A stretch of DNA of 64,000 nt, from contig JADKGL010000001.1 in NCBI GenBank assembly GCA_016722295.1, forward strand, positions 103,156-167,155. Reading direction: 5' to 3'. Position 1 is the stretch's first letter, and the number at the start of each line of letters is the position of its first letter. The stretch is from Saprospiraceae bacterium. GTDB taxonomy: Bacteria; Bacteroidota; Bacteroidia; Chitinophagales; Saprospiraceae. Of the stretch, positions 39,492 through 49,961 are shown in pieces. A model generated the notes under the pieces. That model had not been told where the DNA came from. It was given only the letters and a program-made list of their open reading frames with translations, and made no database searches. The position numbers and the translations under genes are program-made.

Positions 39492-42400
39492 ATGAAGAAA
39501 AAAAATATTTTACTAGGAATCTTATTGTTATTCATATTCGCACATTGTAAAAATGATAGTAATAAAAAAAATCAAAGTGGGGACTTAAAGAGTCAAGGGC
39601 AATTCAGTTTACCCGATTACTGGAAAAACCCAACAGTTTGGCAATGGCAAAGAGAAGCTGCAAGAACAGATTTTATTCCTTATGAAAATTTCGAAAGGGC
39701 AAAATCAAAATCACACCCAAATGATACCTATTTTAAAAATTTAAATGGATTTTGGAAATTCAAAAGCTATGAAAAAGTAAATTCGCTACCCTCAGACATT
39801 ATTTCTAGCACGAATCTAGATCAATGGGACCAAATGTCTATTCCGAATTGCATGGAAATGCGTAACATCGGTAAAGCCCTGTTTAAAAATAATAAACTTC
39901 CTTTTACATCAGATTACCCCAATCTTCCAGAAAATAATCAAACAACCATATTTCGTAGGACTATAGACATTCCATTATTATGGAAAGACAGAGATGTACA
40001 ACTAATTTTTGAAGGTGTGGCTTCTGCGTTCTTTGTCTATGTTAATGGTGAACTGGCAGGATACTCAGAAGATTCAAGAGCTATTTCTGAATTCTCAATT
40101 GGAAAGTTTACAAAAATTGGCATCAATGAAATTTCAGTAGTCGTGTTGAAATATTGCGATGGCAGTTATTTTGAAAATCACAATATGTGGCACCTTCATG
40201 GAATATATAGAAATGTTTATTTAATTTCTCGACCTAAAATAAAAATCCAAGATTTTTATGCCAAGACTTTATTGATGAAGGACAATACGACAGGACAAGT
40301 AGATCTCGAAATAGATATTTCAAATTCAAATCAAACTCTAAGCTCGACTCAAAAGATAACAGCACTAGTATTAGATACTTTAAAAGAAAAAGCAAGAAAA
40401 GAAATTACATATACAGTAGATAGTTCTTCTACAAAAGTCAAGCTAAAATTTGATATTCAAAAAATAATACCTTGGTCAGATGAATTGCCAAAAACCTATG
40501 ATCTATACATAACACAGAGTGATTCGAAAGCTCAAGAAACAGAATCGATACATTATAGAATTGGTTTCACAAGAATAGAAACAACTAATAATAATCTACT
40601 CTTTAATGGACAAAAAATCAAACTGCGAGGAATTGTAGTCAATGAATTTCATCCAGTTACTGGCTACACACAAGATAAAGCCTGGCTCGAATCCGATGCT
40701 GAGCAAATGAAAATGCAAAGCATTAATGCCGTTCGAAATGCAACATATCCAATGAATCCGTATTGGTATGAACTCTGTGATCGCAATGGAATCTATGGAT
40801 TGGAATCTGCAAATATCAATTTAGCAGACTGGAATGGTGAAATAAATAATGTAATTCTCGAACAGTTAAAATATCGTTTGAATAATTCGTGGGAAAGGAA
40901 TAAAAATCATTCGCATATTATATGTTGGTCTATAGGATCATCTATTTCTGATGCCACTGTTGTTTCAACACTCTACCAAGAATTAAAAACTAAAGAAAAG
41001 CAAAAATTGATCTCTGCATATAATACAAAACTTATTGATCCAGACATTCTTTTTCAATCGAGCAGTCTTCAATCTTCAATTCCAAATACAAACAAACTAC
41101 ATCTCTTTCATACAATGTCAAAAAATTCTGGAAATAGTCTAGGTGAATTAACAGATTACTGGAATTATGCATTGGCAACTCCAACTTGTGCAGGAGGATT
41201 TGTTGCCGATTTGGCTGATCAAACGTTCATGATGAAATACAATAATGAGAAAGTTTATTGGGCTTATGGCGGATTGTATGGCGAATCGGAAGCAAGTTCT
41301 GACACAACAGAATGTTCTAATGGAATTTACTATGGCAATAAACAAACCAAATCCATAGTGAATCATGTTAGAAATACATTTACACCATTTCATAGCACTA
41401 TGGAAAATATAAAAGAGTTTAAAATCAAACTGAGCTATTTGTATAAATTTATACCATCGAATGATTTTAATATATTTTGGATAATCGAACGAAATGGAAC
41501 AAAAATTCAAGAAGGTAAAATTGAAAAAACATTTCAGCCCAATGAAAACCAAACATTCAAATTACCAATTGAAAAAATAGTTTACACTGAAGATGCAGAC
41601 TATGTATTAAAACTAAATTATAATGAGCTTAAAAAAGTAAATAATGTCTTTAGGTTTTTATACAAAGGAGAAGACCAGTGGTTGATAAAGAAACGAACCA
41701 AATATGATGAAAATTCAGCAAGTGATTTAAAATTGATTGAAACTGATTCTATGTTTGAAATTCAAAATGCTAAAAATATATTTCAAATTTCCAAACAAAC
41801 TGGCTTTTTAAGGAAAATCACTCAAGACAAAAAAGATTTTATAAAAACTGAGATGGTACCTTATTTTTGGAGGGCAGTCACTGATTCTGATTTGAGAACA
41901 GGATATTCACAAGAAAGGGAATATTGGAAAACTGCACATCAAAAGATAAAATTAATTTCACTCCTAATTACACAAAACACAAAAGATAAAATACAAATTG
42001 AAGCCAAAGGAATTCTCCAGCTTGCTGAAGATATTCCTATCCAAATTACTTATCAATTTAACCCAAGATCAGAGTTGAATGTCGATGCGAGTTTACATTT
42101 AACGAAGGCTGTACAAGTGAAAGAACCATTCCGATTTGGCTTTAAATCTTTGTTCAATGTCGCTTATGGAAAAATGGAATTTTTTGGACGAGGTCCTATG
42201 GAAAATTATATCGATCGCAATCAAACTGCAAGCATTTCACAACATAAATTTCCTATTCGCGATCTTTATACGCCAATCGTTAGACCACAAGAGCAAGGAA
42301 ATAGAACTGATGTATCTTGGCTGAGCTTGACCACCTTTGAAAATGATCAGATTCTCATCAAAAGTGACATCAATCATTTACTTCAAGTCAATGTACTTCC

Positions 42401-42593
42401 TTTTGATTATGATGAATTGGATAGGATTTATAAGAAAGGTGTAGACATAAAACTTGGACAGTCTAACACCATGATTTTATGCGAAGAATTGGCAGGATTA
42501 GGTAATGGTGACTTTCCCCCTTCGGATAAATATCGTTTGAAGAAAGAAGTATTACAATGTCGATTTAACATTACATTACAATCTCAACAATAA
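39492..42593 (+). CDS. GH2 beta-galactosidase-like lipoprotein, catalytically inactive by sequence
   Basis: 1033 residues with a lipoprotein signal (LLFIFAHCKND). The full five-domain LacZ layout is present, including the jelly-roll start (LNGFWKFK), RGIVVNEFHPVTG and a C-terminal beta-sandwich domain (FFGRGPMENYIDR). However, key LacZ residues are replaced. The acid/base Glu of WSLGNES is Ser484 in WSIGSSIS. The nucleophile Glu of CEYAHAMGNS aligns with Thr541. The SHYP histidine is Thr, IETH is INLA, and GFVWDWVDQ is GFVADLADQ. It is probably a carbohydrate-binding pseudoenzyme at the outer membrane. The frame is intact and of normal length. Confidence 0.9.
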   Translation: MKKKNILLGILLLFIFAHCKNDSNKKNQSGDLKSQGQFSLPDYWKNPTVWQWQREAARTDFIPYENFERAKSKSHPNDTYFKNLNGFWKFKSYEKVNSLPSDIISSTNLDQWDQMSIPNCMEMRNIGKALFKNNKLPFTSDYPNLPENNQTTIFRRTIDIPLLWKDRDVQLIFEGVASAFFVYVNGELAGYSEDSRAISEFSIGKFTKIGINEISVVVLKYCDGSYFENHNMWHLHGIYRNVYLISRPKIKIQDFYAKTLLMKDNTTGQVDLEIDISNSNQTLSSTQKITALVLDTLKEKARKEITYTVDSSSTKVKLKFDIQKIIPWSDELPKTYDLYITQSDSKAQETESIHYRIGFTRIETTNNNLLFNGQKIKLRGIVVNEFHPVTGYTQDKAWLESDAEQMKMQSINAVRNATYPMNPYWYELCDRNGIYGLESANINLADWNGEINNVILEQLKYRLNNSWERNKNHSHIICWSIGSSISDATVVSTLYQELKTKEKQKLISAYNTKLIDPDILFQSSSLQSSIPNTNKLHLFHTMSKNSGNSLGELTDYWNYALATPTCAGGFVADLADQTFMMKYNNEKVYWAYGGLYGESEASSDTTECSNGIYYGNKQTKSIVNHVRNTFTPFHSTMENIKEFKIKLSYLYKFIPSNDFNIFWIIERNGTKIQEGKIEKTFQPNENQTFKLPIEKIVYTEDADYVLKLNYNELKKVNNVFRFLYKGEDQWLIKKRTKYDENSASDLKLIETDSMFEIQNAKNIFQISKQTGFLRKITQDKKDFIKTEMVPYFWRAVTDSDLRTGYSQEREYWKTAHQKIKLISLLITQNTKDKIQIEAKGILQLAEDIPIQITYQFNPRSELNVDASLHLTKAVQVKEPFRFGFKSLFNVAYGKMEFFGRGPMENYIDRNQTASISQHKFPIRDLYTPIVRPQEQGNRTDVSWLSLTTFENDQILIKSDINHLLQVNVLPFDYDELDRIYKKGVDIKLGQSNTMILCEELAGLGNGDFPPSDKYRLKKEVLQCRFNITLQSQQ

Positions 42594-42796
42594 TAAAACC
42601 AGCTGCAAAAGGTAGTTTTATATTAGATTTTTTTATCATATTTAAAATATTTATAATATTTAATACTTTGTATATAAAACATATATAAATTTAATATAAA
42701 AAATCCATGAAATAGTAAAATTACGAAGCAGCGAAAGAGATATAAACTTGGTATATATATTGTGTATTAGATCCATATTAAAATTATTACATTTAT

Positions 42797-44440
42797 ATGA
42801 AAAATTTCATTTTACTTATTTTAAGTTTTTTTATTACCCAAATCGCTCAAGCACAGCCTGCTCAAATCGATTTTAAGATTTTTGGCAAAGTGTATTATAC
42901 TGACAAAACTCCTGTCGCTGATTGGGATGTAAAAATCATAAACGGTTCGGGTCTTGAAGTCATAGTTAAAACTGATAAAAATGGCGCTTATGCTACATTT
43001 GTAAAAGTAAATAAAGACTCGATAACTGCCTTTGAAGTCATTACACGTGATCCTTGTGCAACAAGTGCAGTATCCAGAAAAACTGAATACAATGGTCGCT
43101 CTCAATCAAGTGGGCCTATCGATTTTATTATTTGCAAGTCAAATACAGGTTCTGGTGCATGTCCTGTGAAATTCACTTTCACTACTGCAGCCGATGGAAC
43201 CGTAGTCTTTACTGCTGAACCAGATTATCCAGGTGCTGAATACAGTTGGAAGTTTGGGGATGGATTGACTGATGTAGGAAAAACTGTGAAACATAAATAT
43301 GCTAGAAATGGTGCCTATGAAGTTACTGTAACAGTTAAATTACCAAACTGTACTTCTAGTAATGTTCAAAAAATTGTAATTAATAGTAATCCAAATCCAC
43401 CAAACCCGAATTATTCTACAAATGCTTCTTGCTGTGGAAAATTAAATGTAAAAGCGATTACATCATCTTCAACCACTGGTTATAATTTTAAATTTGTTGC
43501 AACTGCTGATTACAAGATCAATGCGGTGACTTGGGATTTTGGTGATGGCAAAACAGGAACTGGAATTGAAGTAGAACATCAATATGATTCATTAGGAACA
43601 TATAAGGTGAAAGCAAGAATCGTAGGAGACAATTGTGTTATAGAAATGAACATGACTGTTCAAGTAACAGATCGAAAAGTATCAAACGGAAATCCTTGTG
43701 CATTTGATTTTAACTACACAGTTGATCGTGCAGGTCTAGTTACATTTACTTCTAAATTTGGAACTAAATACGAAAAATTATCATGGGAATTTGGTGATGG
43801 AACTTCATCTACTGATGAAAATCCTACTCACCAATATACAAAAGCCGGAGAATACAAAGTAAGCCTAACTGCTGTAATTAATGGTGTGCCGTGCACATTG
43901 ACCAAAGTGATTAAAATATCAAATGTAGCAAATAATCCATGCCCAAATGATTTTGAAGTAAAATTAGATAGTCTTACAGCATCATTTAGCTTTGTTAGTA
44001 CAACGAAGCCAGATAGCGTTTATTGGTTTTTTGGAGATTCAAGCACATCGAATGAAATAAATCCAAAACACACTTATGCTAAAGCTGGCACTTATCCTGT
44101 AATATTAGTTTTATATTTCAATGGTGTTCCTTGCAGATTAGTAAAACCTATCAAATTAGGTAATGTACGTGGAAGTACTGTAGAAATCAGCATTAAAGAA
44201 GTGAACCCAAATCCAGCTGCTTCTGATCTAACGGTAACAGTAAAAAGCAATGGAGCTTATACAGTTGATTTGCACATCGCAGATGTAACTGGAGGAGCTA
44301 TCCAAAAACATACATTGAATTTAGTAGATGGCGAAAACAAAGTGCCTTTAATGGTAGATTCTCTTCAGGTTGGAGTTTATTATATTATAATTTATCATAA
44401 TGGAACTCCAGTTACAAAAGCTACATTCCAAAAAATTTAG
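42797..44440 (+). CDS. PKD-domain surface protein with T9SS sorting tail
   Basis: 547-residue exported protein. A signal peptide (residues 1-19) is followed by a carboxypeptidase-regulatory-like segment (IFGKVYYTDKTPVADW) and four PKD domains, recognisable by WKFGDG, WDFGDG, WEFGDG and WFFGDS. The C-terminal 75 residues (IKEVNPNPAASDLTVTV onward) form a T9SS type A tail. PKD domains are usually adhesive or protein-binding modules. It is a monocistronic unit ending in a strong terminator. Confidence 0.9.
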   Translation: MKNFILLILSFFITQIAQAQPAQIDFKIFGKVYYTDKTPVADWDVKIINGSGLEVIVKTDKNGAYATFVKVNKDSITAFEVITRDPCATSAVSRKTEYNGRSQSSGPIDFIICKSNTGSGACPVKFTFTTAADGTVVFTAEPDYPGAEYSWKFGDGLTDVGKTVKHKYARNGAYEVTVTVKLPNCTSSNVQKIVINSNPNPPNPNYSTNASCCGKLNVKAITSSSTTGYNFKFVATADYKINAVTWDFGDGKTGTGIEVEHQYDSLGTYKVKARIVGDNCVIEMNMTVQVTDRKVSNGNPCAFDFNYTVDRAGLVTFTSKFGTKYEKLSWEFGDGTSSTDENPTHQYTKAGEYKVSLTAVINGVPCTLTKVIKISNVANNPCPNDFEVKLDSLTASFSFVSTTKPDSVYWFFGDSSTSNEINPKHTYAKAGTYPVILVLYFNGVPCRLVKPIKLGNVRGSTVEISIKEVNPNPAASDLTVTVKSNGAYTVDLHIADVTGGAIQKHTLNLVDGENKVPLMVDSLQVGVYYIIIYHNGTPVTKATFQKI

Positions 44441-44468
44441 TTAATGTGATTTTTTTTTGACGGGATAA

Positions 44469-44498
44469 AAGCCATGAATGGAATTCATGGCTTTTTTT
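44469..44498 (+). terminator. Intrinsic terminator after the PKD protein gene
   Basis: A perfect 11-bp stem (AAGCCATGAAT / ATTCATGGCTT, 44469-44479 and 44483-44493) with a 3-base GGA loop runs straight into a T tract. It lies 28 bp past the stop codon. Confidence 0.93.
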
Positions 44499-44917
44499 AT
44501 TTCCAAATAAATACTGATAATGAAACTTTAAGTACTGTGAATTTTAAGAAAACAAGACAGATCATTTGCAATATTCTTACATCAAATTGTGCAAGATGTA
44601 AACTTAAATCTGCCTTTCATTCAAGCACTATTTTTGTTAGAGAACAAAAGGTAAAACTCGGATAAAGCATATTCCTATTGAACAAGAAATCCATGTTCCA
44701 GTACTGGAAATCAATATAAGAACCTGAGAACGCTATGAATAAAATGATATTTATTATCAAATTTTGTCCCACACATTACATCCAATGAAAATACATAGTC
44801 AGTTGATTTTCATAACTATATATAAATATTTATTATTTATTTTAATTTCCTTCTAGAATTCCGTAAAATTGGGATAATTTTTGATAAAAGCTTAGTGTTA
44901 TAAATACGGAAATCAAT
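44499..44917. other. Intergenic region upstream of the SPOR protein gene
   Basis: About 420 bp of AT-rich sequence. A frame covering 44474-44665 overlaps the terminator and has no coding features. No RNA gene, convincing promoter or repeat is visible. Confidence 0.5.
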
Positions 44918-46000
44918 TTGCAAAACAAGCCAGATCTAATCTATTTACTTCTTTGGCATTTAAATCATTTTAAGTGGTTTGAACTGTCGGGCATAGGTTA
45001 TTTTACTGCAATTGAAGAAAAAGCGTACATTGATCATATCACCAATCGCATCTTTCCTTCTAGACTAACTACAGACTTTTCACCAAATGATTCTGATAGT
45101 CGATCAGAAGAGATGATTCAAAATATTATTGAAGAAACTGGATACACTAAAACGGAAATTCAAAATGAGCTTGATCAACTGATTGCTTATATCAGCAATA
45201 AATTAGAAAATGAGTCGACTGTTGATTTTAGTCCGTTTGGTTTTATAAAAAATGAAAACGATAGAATAGCTTTCAAAGCTCATTCTTCAAATCTACACCA
45301 AGATTTTTTTGGAATGAGTGGATTGAATTTAAAACCTATCGAACAAAAATACACTAAACCCGAAAATTCTTATACGGCTCCAATAAAACCAATCATTAAA
45401 AATGGATTCCATGAATACCGAAAGTTGCTTTGGTTGTTAGGTGCCTTATGGATGATTTTTTTAGGTTTGTTATTCTGGCCGAGTATAAAATCATGCAATA
45501 AATCTAAAACATCAATCAAACAAAATAAAACTGAAATTTCTGGAAATCGCGATTCAAATGAAATTAAAAAATTACAAACTATAGCCCAACAGCGCCAAGA
45601 CAGTCTAAATGCTATTTTACAAGCTGAAGCTAAATTGCTTGAGGAAAAAAGAATTCAAGATTCTTTACAAGTTGAAGAGAGTAAAATTATCAAAACTTCA
45701 GAAAAAACAAAAGATACGTTCAAACAAGAACAAGTAATAAAAGAAAAGGACATTCCACATTTAAATCAAAAAATAAAAAATAAAAAATGTGTGATCATAA
45801 TTGGCTCATTTGAAAATCAAAAGCTTTCAAAAAAATTGATTGCTAAAGTGAAACAAGATGGATACAAAGTTTATACTTCAACATATAAAAACTACCATAG
45901 AGTAGGAATACAATTCGATTGCAAGAAAAAAGATTTACAAGAAATTTTAAATGAATTAAAGCAAAAATATCATCCCGAGTCCTGGGTATTGCGCTATTAA
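44918..46000 (+). CDS. SPOR-domain protein with N-terminal HU-like (CCDC81-type) region
   Basis: 360 residues starting at a TTG. The first 140 residues match, by pattern, the two HU-like CCDC81 domains that Bacteroidota attach to SPOR proteins (LSGIGYFTAIEEKAYI, VDFSPFGFIKNENDRIAF). One transmembrane helix (about 168-190), a charged coiled-coil linker and a C-terminal SPOR domain (CVIIIGSFENQKLSKK) follow. The SPOR domain should bind denuded glycan at division sites. The N-terminal part would be cytoplasmic and may bind a polymer or DNA. It lies 26 bp before kdsA. Confidence 0.8.
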   Translation: MQNKPDLIYLLLWHLNHFKWFELSGIGYFTAIEEKAYIDHITNRIFPSRLTTDFSPNDSDSRSEEMIQNIIEETGYTKTEIQNELDQLIAYISNKLENESTVDFSPFGFIKNENDRIAFKAHSSNLHQDFFGMSGLNLKPIEQKYTKPENSYTAPIKPIIKNGFHEYRKLLWLLGALWMIFLGLLFWPSIKSCNKSKTSIKQNKTEISGNRDSNEIKKLQTIAQQRQDSLNAILQAEAKLLEEKRIQDSLQVEESKIIKTSEKTKDTFKQEQVIKEKDIPHLNQKIKNKKCVIIIGSFENQKLSKKLIAKVKQDGYKVYTSTYKNYHRVGIQFDCKKKDLQEILNELKQKYHPESWVLRY

Positions 46001-46026
46001 AACGAATTACTTTCAAAAATACCAAA

Positions 46027-46845
46027 ATGAAATTTTCAAAACTAAATAATATTCATCATAAAGACTCCAAGCAATTTTTTCTCATTGCAGGACCCTGTGT
46101 TGTAGAAAGTGAACAACTTTGTATCGACATCGCAGGACAAGTCCTAGAAATGTGCGATAAATTTAAAATACCTTATATTTTTAAAGCTTCCTATCGAAAA
46201 GCAAATCGAACGAGAGTAGATTCATATACTGGAGAAGGTGATGATATCGGATTGAATATTTTACAAAACGTTTCAAAACTTTACAATATCCCAGTAACAA
46301 CTGATATTCATACAGATGAAGATGCCGCAATTGCTGCGCAATATGTAGACATTTTGCAAATACCAGCCTTCTTGTGTAGACAAACTTCTCTATTGGTGGC
46401 TGCCGCAAAGACCAATAGAATCGTCAATGTAAAAAAAGGACAATTCGCAAGTCCAGAAGCGATGCAACATGCCGTTGACAAAATTCGTTTTTGTAATAAT
46501 CCAGATGTATGGCTTACAGATAGAGGTACCTGTTTTGGATATCACGATTTATTGGTTGATTACAGAAGTATTCCTACTATGAAATCATTTGATGTTCCTG
46601 TTATCATGGATTGTACTCATTCATTACAACAGCCGAATCAAACTTCAGGTATTACAGGAGGCAGACCTGATCTAATTCCAACAATTGCAAAAGCAGCTAT
46701 CGCTGTCGGCGCTGATGGATTGTTTATTGAAACTCATCCCAATCCCTCTCAAGCAAAATCAGATGGCGCTAATATGCTACCATTGCACGAATTAGAAAAC
46801 TTACTATTAAAATTGGTACGAATTAGAGAAGCAGTTTTAGACTAA
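46027..46845 (+). CDS. kdsA: 3-deoxy-8-phosphooctulonate synthase (metal-dependent class)
   Basis: Cytoplasmic enzyme that condenses arabinose 5-phosphate and phosphoenolpyruvate to Kdo-8-phosphate for lipopolysaccharide. The 272 residues show FKASYRKANRT, QIPAFLCRQTSLL, VNVKKGQF and FIETHPNPSQA. Cys24 in the IAGPCVVES motif is the metal ligand of class II, metal-dependent enzymes; the E. coli type has Asn there. It is followed 3 bp later by the FAD dehydrogenase gene, in a compact plus-strand operon. Confidence 0.96.
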   Translation: MKFSKLNNIHHKDSKQFFLIAGPCVVESEQLCIDIAGQVLEMCDKFKIPYIFKASYRKANRTRVDSYTGEGDDIGLNILQNVSKLYNIPVTTDIHTDEDAAIAAQYVDILQIPAFLCRQTSLLVAAAKTNRIVNVKKGQFASPEAMQHAVDKIRFCNNPDVWLTDRGTCFGYHDLLVDYRSIPTMKSFDVPVIMDCTHSLQQPNQTSGITGGRPDLIPTIAKAAIAVGADGLFIETHPNPSQAKSDGANMLPLHELENLLLKLVRIREAVLD

Positions 46846-46848
46846 ATC

Positions 46849-48399
46849 ATGGAAGTTGATTATCGCATAATTCCGGAATTTTTAAATGATATGGAAAAAC
46901 ATCGTTTTGAAATTCTAAAACAAAATTCTACATTATCAACCGATTTTCAATTTGAAATCATCAGAAGGAATATTGATGCACGTACTAGACCTATTCAATA
47001 TGTTATGCGCGCCAAAATCCTAACAAGTGAGCAAACACCTACGAATGAAAACGAAACATTTGTTTATAACTCAGTTGAAGATAAAAGTGAAATTCACATA
47101 ATCGGCGCAGGTCCCTGCGGATACTTTGCTGCACTTGAATGTATTCGACAAGGCTATAAACCTATTGTTTTAGAAAGAGGCAAAGATGTACAATCAAGAC
47201 GTAGAGATCTTAGAGCAATCCAACAATTCGGAATAGTAGATCCACATTCAAATTATTGTTTTGGAGAAGGTGGTGCAGGAACTTACTCTGATGGAAAACT
47301 TTATACAAGATCAGATAAGAGAGGAAATATCAAAGATGTATTAAAAATTCTTGTTGCGCATGGCGCGCATAAAGATATATTGGTTGATGTTCATCCACAC
47401 ATTGGCAGTAATAAATTGCCGAGTATAATTCAGAATATCCGACAGACGATACTAGATCATGGCGGCGAAATTCACTTCGATACATTTATCTCAGATTTCA
47501 CCGTTTCAAATTCTAAAATTGTCGAACTAATTTCCTCATCAAAGACATTTTCAACGCAGCGAGTTATCCTTGCTACTGGACATTCTTCAAGAGATATATT
47601 TACTCTACTTCAGAAAAAAAATATAGAGATTGAAGCAAAACCTTTTGCAATTGGTGTACGAATAGAGCATCCACAGGGTCTCATAGATCAGATGCAATAC
47701 AAGCAAAATCCTCGTGAAGAAAATCTTCCAGCAGCTTCCTATGGCATTAGCTGCCAAATAGATCAAAAAGGTGTATTCTCATTTTGTATGTGTCCAGGAG
47801 GATTGATTGTTCCAGCTGCTACAAGTCCAGGAGAAATAGTTGTTAACGGCATGTCACTTTCCAAAAGAGATTCCCCGTATGCAAATAGTGGTTTTGTCAC
47901 ACAAGTAGACGATGAAGATTTCGTAGCTTTTAATTCAGATAAAGCACTTCGTGCAATGTCATACCAAGCAAATATTGAGCAAACTATTTTTGCAGCAAGT
48001 GATGGAACTCAAAGAGCACCTGCACAAAAAATTATTGATTTTATTTCAAAAAAAATGAGTCAGAATCTACCTTCGTCATCTTATATACCAGGATTACTTT
48101 CTGCTCCAGTCCATGAACTACTTCCATCAAACATCACTCAACGATTGATTTCGGCAATGAAATACTTTGGTAAACGAATGAACCATTTTCTATCACAAGA
48201 AGCAATCCTAGTTGCGACAGAATCTCGAACTAGTTCGCCAGTAAAAATCCCAAGAGATAAAGAATCATGTCATCACCCACAAATTCAAAACCTATATCCT
48301 GCTGGAGAAGGCGCTGGTTATGCAGGAGGAATTTTATCAGCAGCAATGGATGGACAAAGAGTCGTGACAGCGATTACTAAACTACAATCGAAATACTAA
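46849..48399 (+). CDS. FAD-dependent dehydrogenase (COG2509-type)
   Basis: Flavoprotein of 516 residues. A short N-terminal domain (about 80 residues, RRNIDARTRPIQYVMRA) precedes the Rossmann loop GAGPCGYFAAL near residue 88. Family stretches are FGEGGAGTYSDGKL, FAIGVRIEHPQ, FCMCPGG and the C-terminal PAGEGAGYAGGI. Substrate and partner are not known for the family. It is tightly spaced with kdsA upstream (3 bp) and pccB downstream (17 bp), but no pathway link is evident. Confidence 0.9.
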   Translation: MEVDYRIIPEFLNDMEKHRFEILKQNSTLSTDFQFEIIRRNIDARTRPIQYVMRAKILTSEQTPTNENETFVYNSVEDKSEIHIIGAGPCGYFAALECIRQGYKPIVLERGKDVQSRRRDLRAIQQFGIVDPHSNYCFGEGGAGTYSDGKLYTRSDKRGNIKDVLKILVAHGAHKDILVDVHPHIGSNKLPSIIQNIRQTILDHGGEIHFDTFISDFTVSNSKIVELISSSKTFSTQRVILATGHSSRDIFTLLQKKNIEIEAKPFAIGVRIEHPQGLIDQMQYKQNPREENLPAASYGISCQIDQKGVFSFCMCPGGLIVPAATSPGEIVVNGMSLSKRDSPYANSGFVTQVDDEDFVAFNSDKALRAMSYQANIEQTIFAASDGTQRAPAQKIIDFISKKMSQNLPSSSYIPGLLSAPVHELLPSNITQRLISAMKYFGKRMNHFLSQEAILVATESRTSSPVKIPRDKESCHHPQIQNLYPAGEGAGYAGGILSAAMDGQRVVTAITKLQSKY

Positions 48400-48416
48400 T
48401 ATAAAGAAATTTCATC

Positions 48417-49957
48417 ATGGAAAACAAAATCGATATACTCAAAAAAAATCAAGAGTTAGCAAAATTAGCCGGTGGAGAAGCAAGGATAAAATCTCAACAC
48501 AGTAAAAATAAATTGACTGCAAGAGAACGGATAGAATTGTTACTGGATAAAGGAAGTTTTGAAGAGATTGGAATGTTCGTTACACATAGAACCACTGATT
48601 TCGGAATGGATAAACAAATCATACTAGGTGACGGTGTCATCACAGCATATGGTACTGTTCATGGAAGATTAGTATATGTCTATTCACAAGATTTTACAGT
48701 CTTTGGTGGATCACTTTCAGAAACGCATGCAGAAAAAATTTGTAAGCTAATGGATATGGCATTGCGCAATGGCGCACCAGTCATTGGATTAAATGATAGT
48801 GGCGGTGCTAGAATTCAAGAAGGTGTAAGATCTCTTGGTGGTTATGCCGATATTTTTTATCGCAATGTGCGTTGCTCAGGAGTGATTCCGCAGATCTCAG
48901 CTATCATGGGACCATGCGCTGGTGGTGCAGTATATTCTCCTGCTATGACCGACTTCATCATCATGGTAGAACAGAGTTCCTATATGTTTGTTACTGGACC
49001 AAATGTCGTAAAAACAGTTACTAATGAAGAAGTTAGCAGCGAAGCATTGGGAGGCGCACATACTCATGCTACAAAATCTGGTGTCACACAATTGACTGCA
49101 ATCAACGATGTGGATTGTATCGAACAAATAAAAAACTTTTATCATACATCCCTCAAAATTGTGAGGAAAAAACACCATCCTTATCATTTGCACTACAGCA
49201 AGAGTCGAGACCATTATTAAATTCGATACTTCCTGAAAATGCTAATCAACCTTATGATATCAAAGCAATAATTGAAGCCATCATCGATGATCAAAGTTTC
49301 TATGAAGTTCATGAAGAATTTGCACAAAACATTGTTGTTGGATTTGCAAGAATAGCAGGAAAAAGCATAGGGGTCATTGCAAATCAACCAATGGTATTAG
49401 CAGGATGTCTCGATGTCAATTATTCCAAGAAAGCAGCTCGATTTGTACGATTTTGTGATTGTTTCAATATACCCTTATTGGTATTGGAAGATGTTCCCGG
49501 ATTTTTACCAGGCACCGATCAAGAATGGAACGGTATCATTAGCAACGGTGCCAAACTATTGTTTGCATTTAGTGAAGCGACTGTTCCAAGAATTACAGTC
49601 ATCACAAGGAAGGCTTATGGTGGAGCATACGATGTCATGAATTCAAAACATATTGGAGCTGATTTCAATTTTGCTTGGCCAACAGCAGAGATCGCTGTGA
49701 TGGGTGCAAAAGGAGCCAGTGAGATTATTTTCAAAAAAGAAATAGAAGAATCTGATTCACCGGCAAAAAAACTTTTAGAAAAAGAAATAGAGTATGCAGA
49801 AAAATTTGCAAATCCATATATCGCCGCATCGCGAGGTTTTGTCGATGAAGTCATCGAACCTTCACAAACTAGAATTAAACTGATCAAAGCTTTTGCAAGC
49901 CTAGAAAACAAAGTAGATAATCTGCCAAGAAAAAAACATGGCAACATTCCACTTTAA
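48417..49957 (+). pseudogene. pccB: Acyl-CoA (propionyl-CoA) carboxylase beta subunit, one frameshift
   Basis: Carboxyltransferase subunit that transfers CO2 from biotin to an acyl-CoA, usually propionyl-CoA. The first frame (48417 to 49220) carries [19 protein letters not shown] and [15 protein letters not shown]. The second (to 49957) carries [21 protein letters not shown] and RKAYGGAYDVM. Together they make a normal protein of about 513 residues. The break is in the A run at 49130-49135: one more A restores IKKLLSYIP. The biotinylated alpha subunit is not in the window. A sequencing deletion is the simplest explanation. Confidence 0.93.
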
Positions 49958-49961
49958 AAAA

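Noticed and set aside
41148..41552. Minus-strand frame of 134 codons inside the GH2-like gene
   Set aside because: It is antisense to an intact conserved frame and gives an aromatic, cysteine-rich product without domain features.
44474..44665. Plus-strand frame of 63 codons after the PKD gene
   Set aside because: It begins inside the intrinsic terminator hairpin and shows no coding features.
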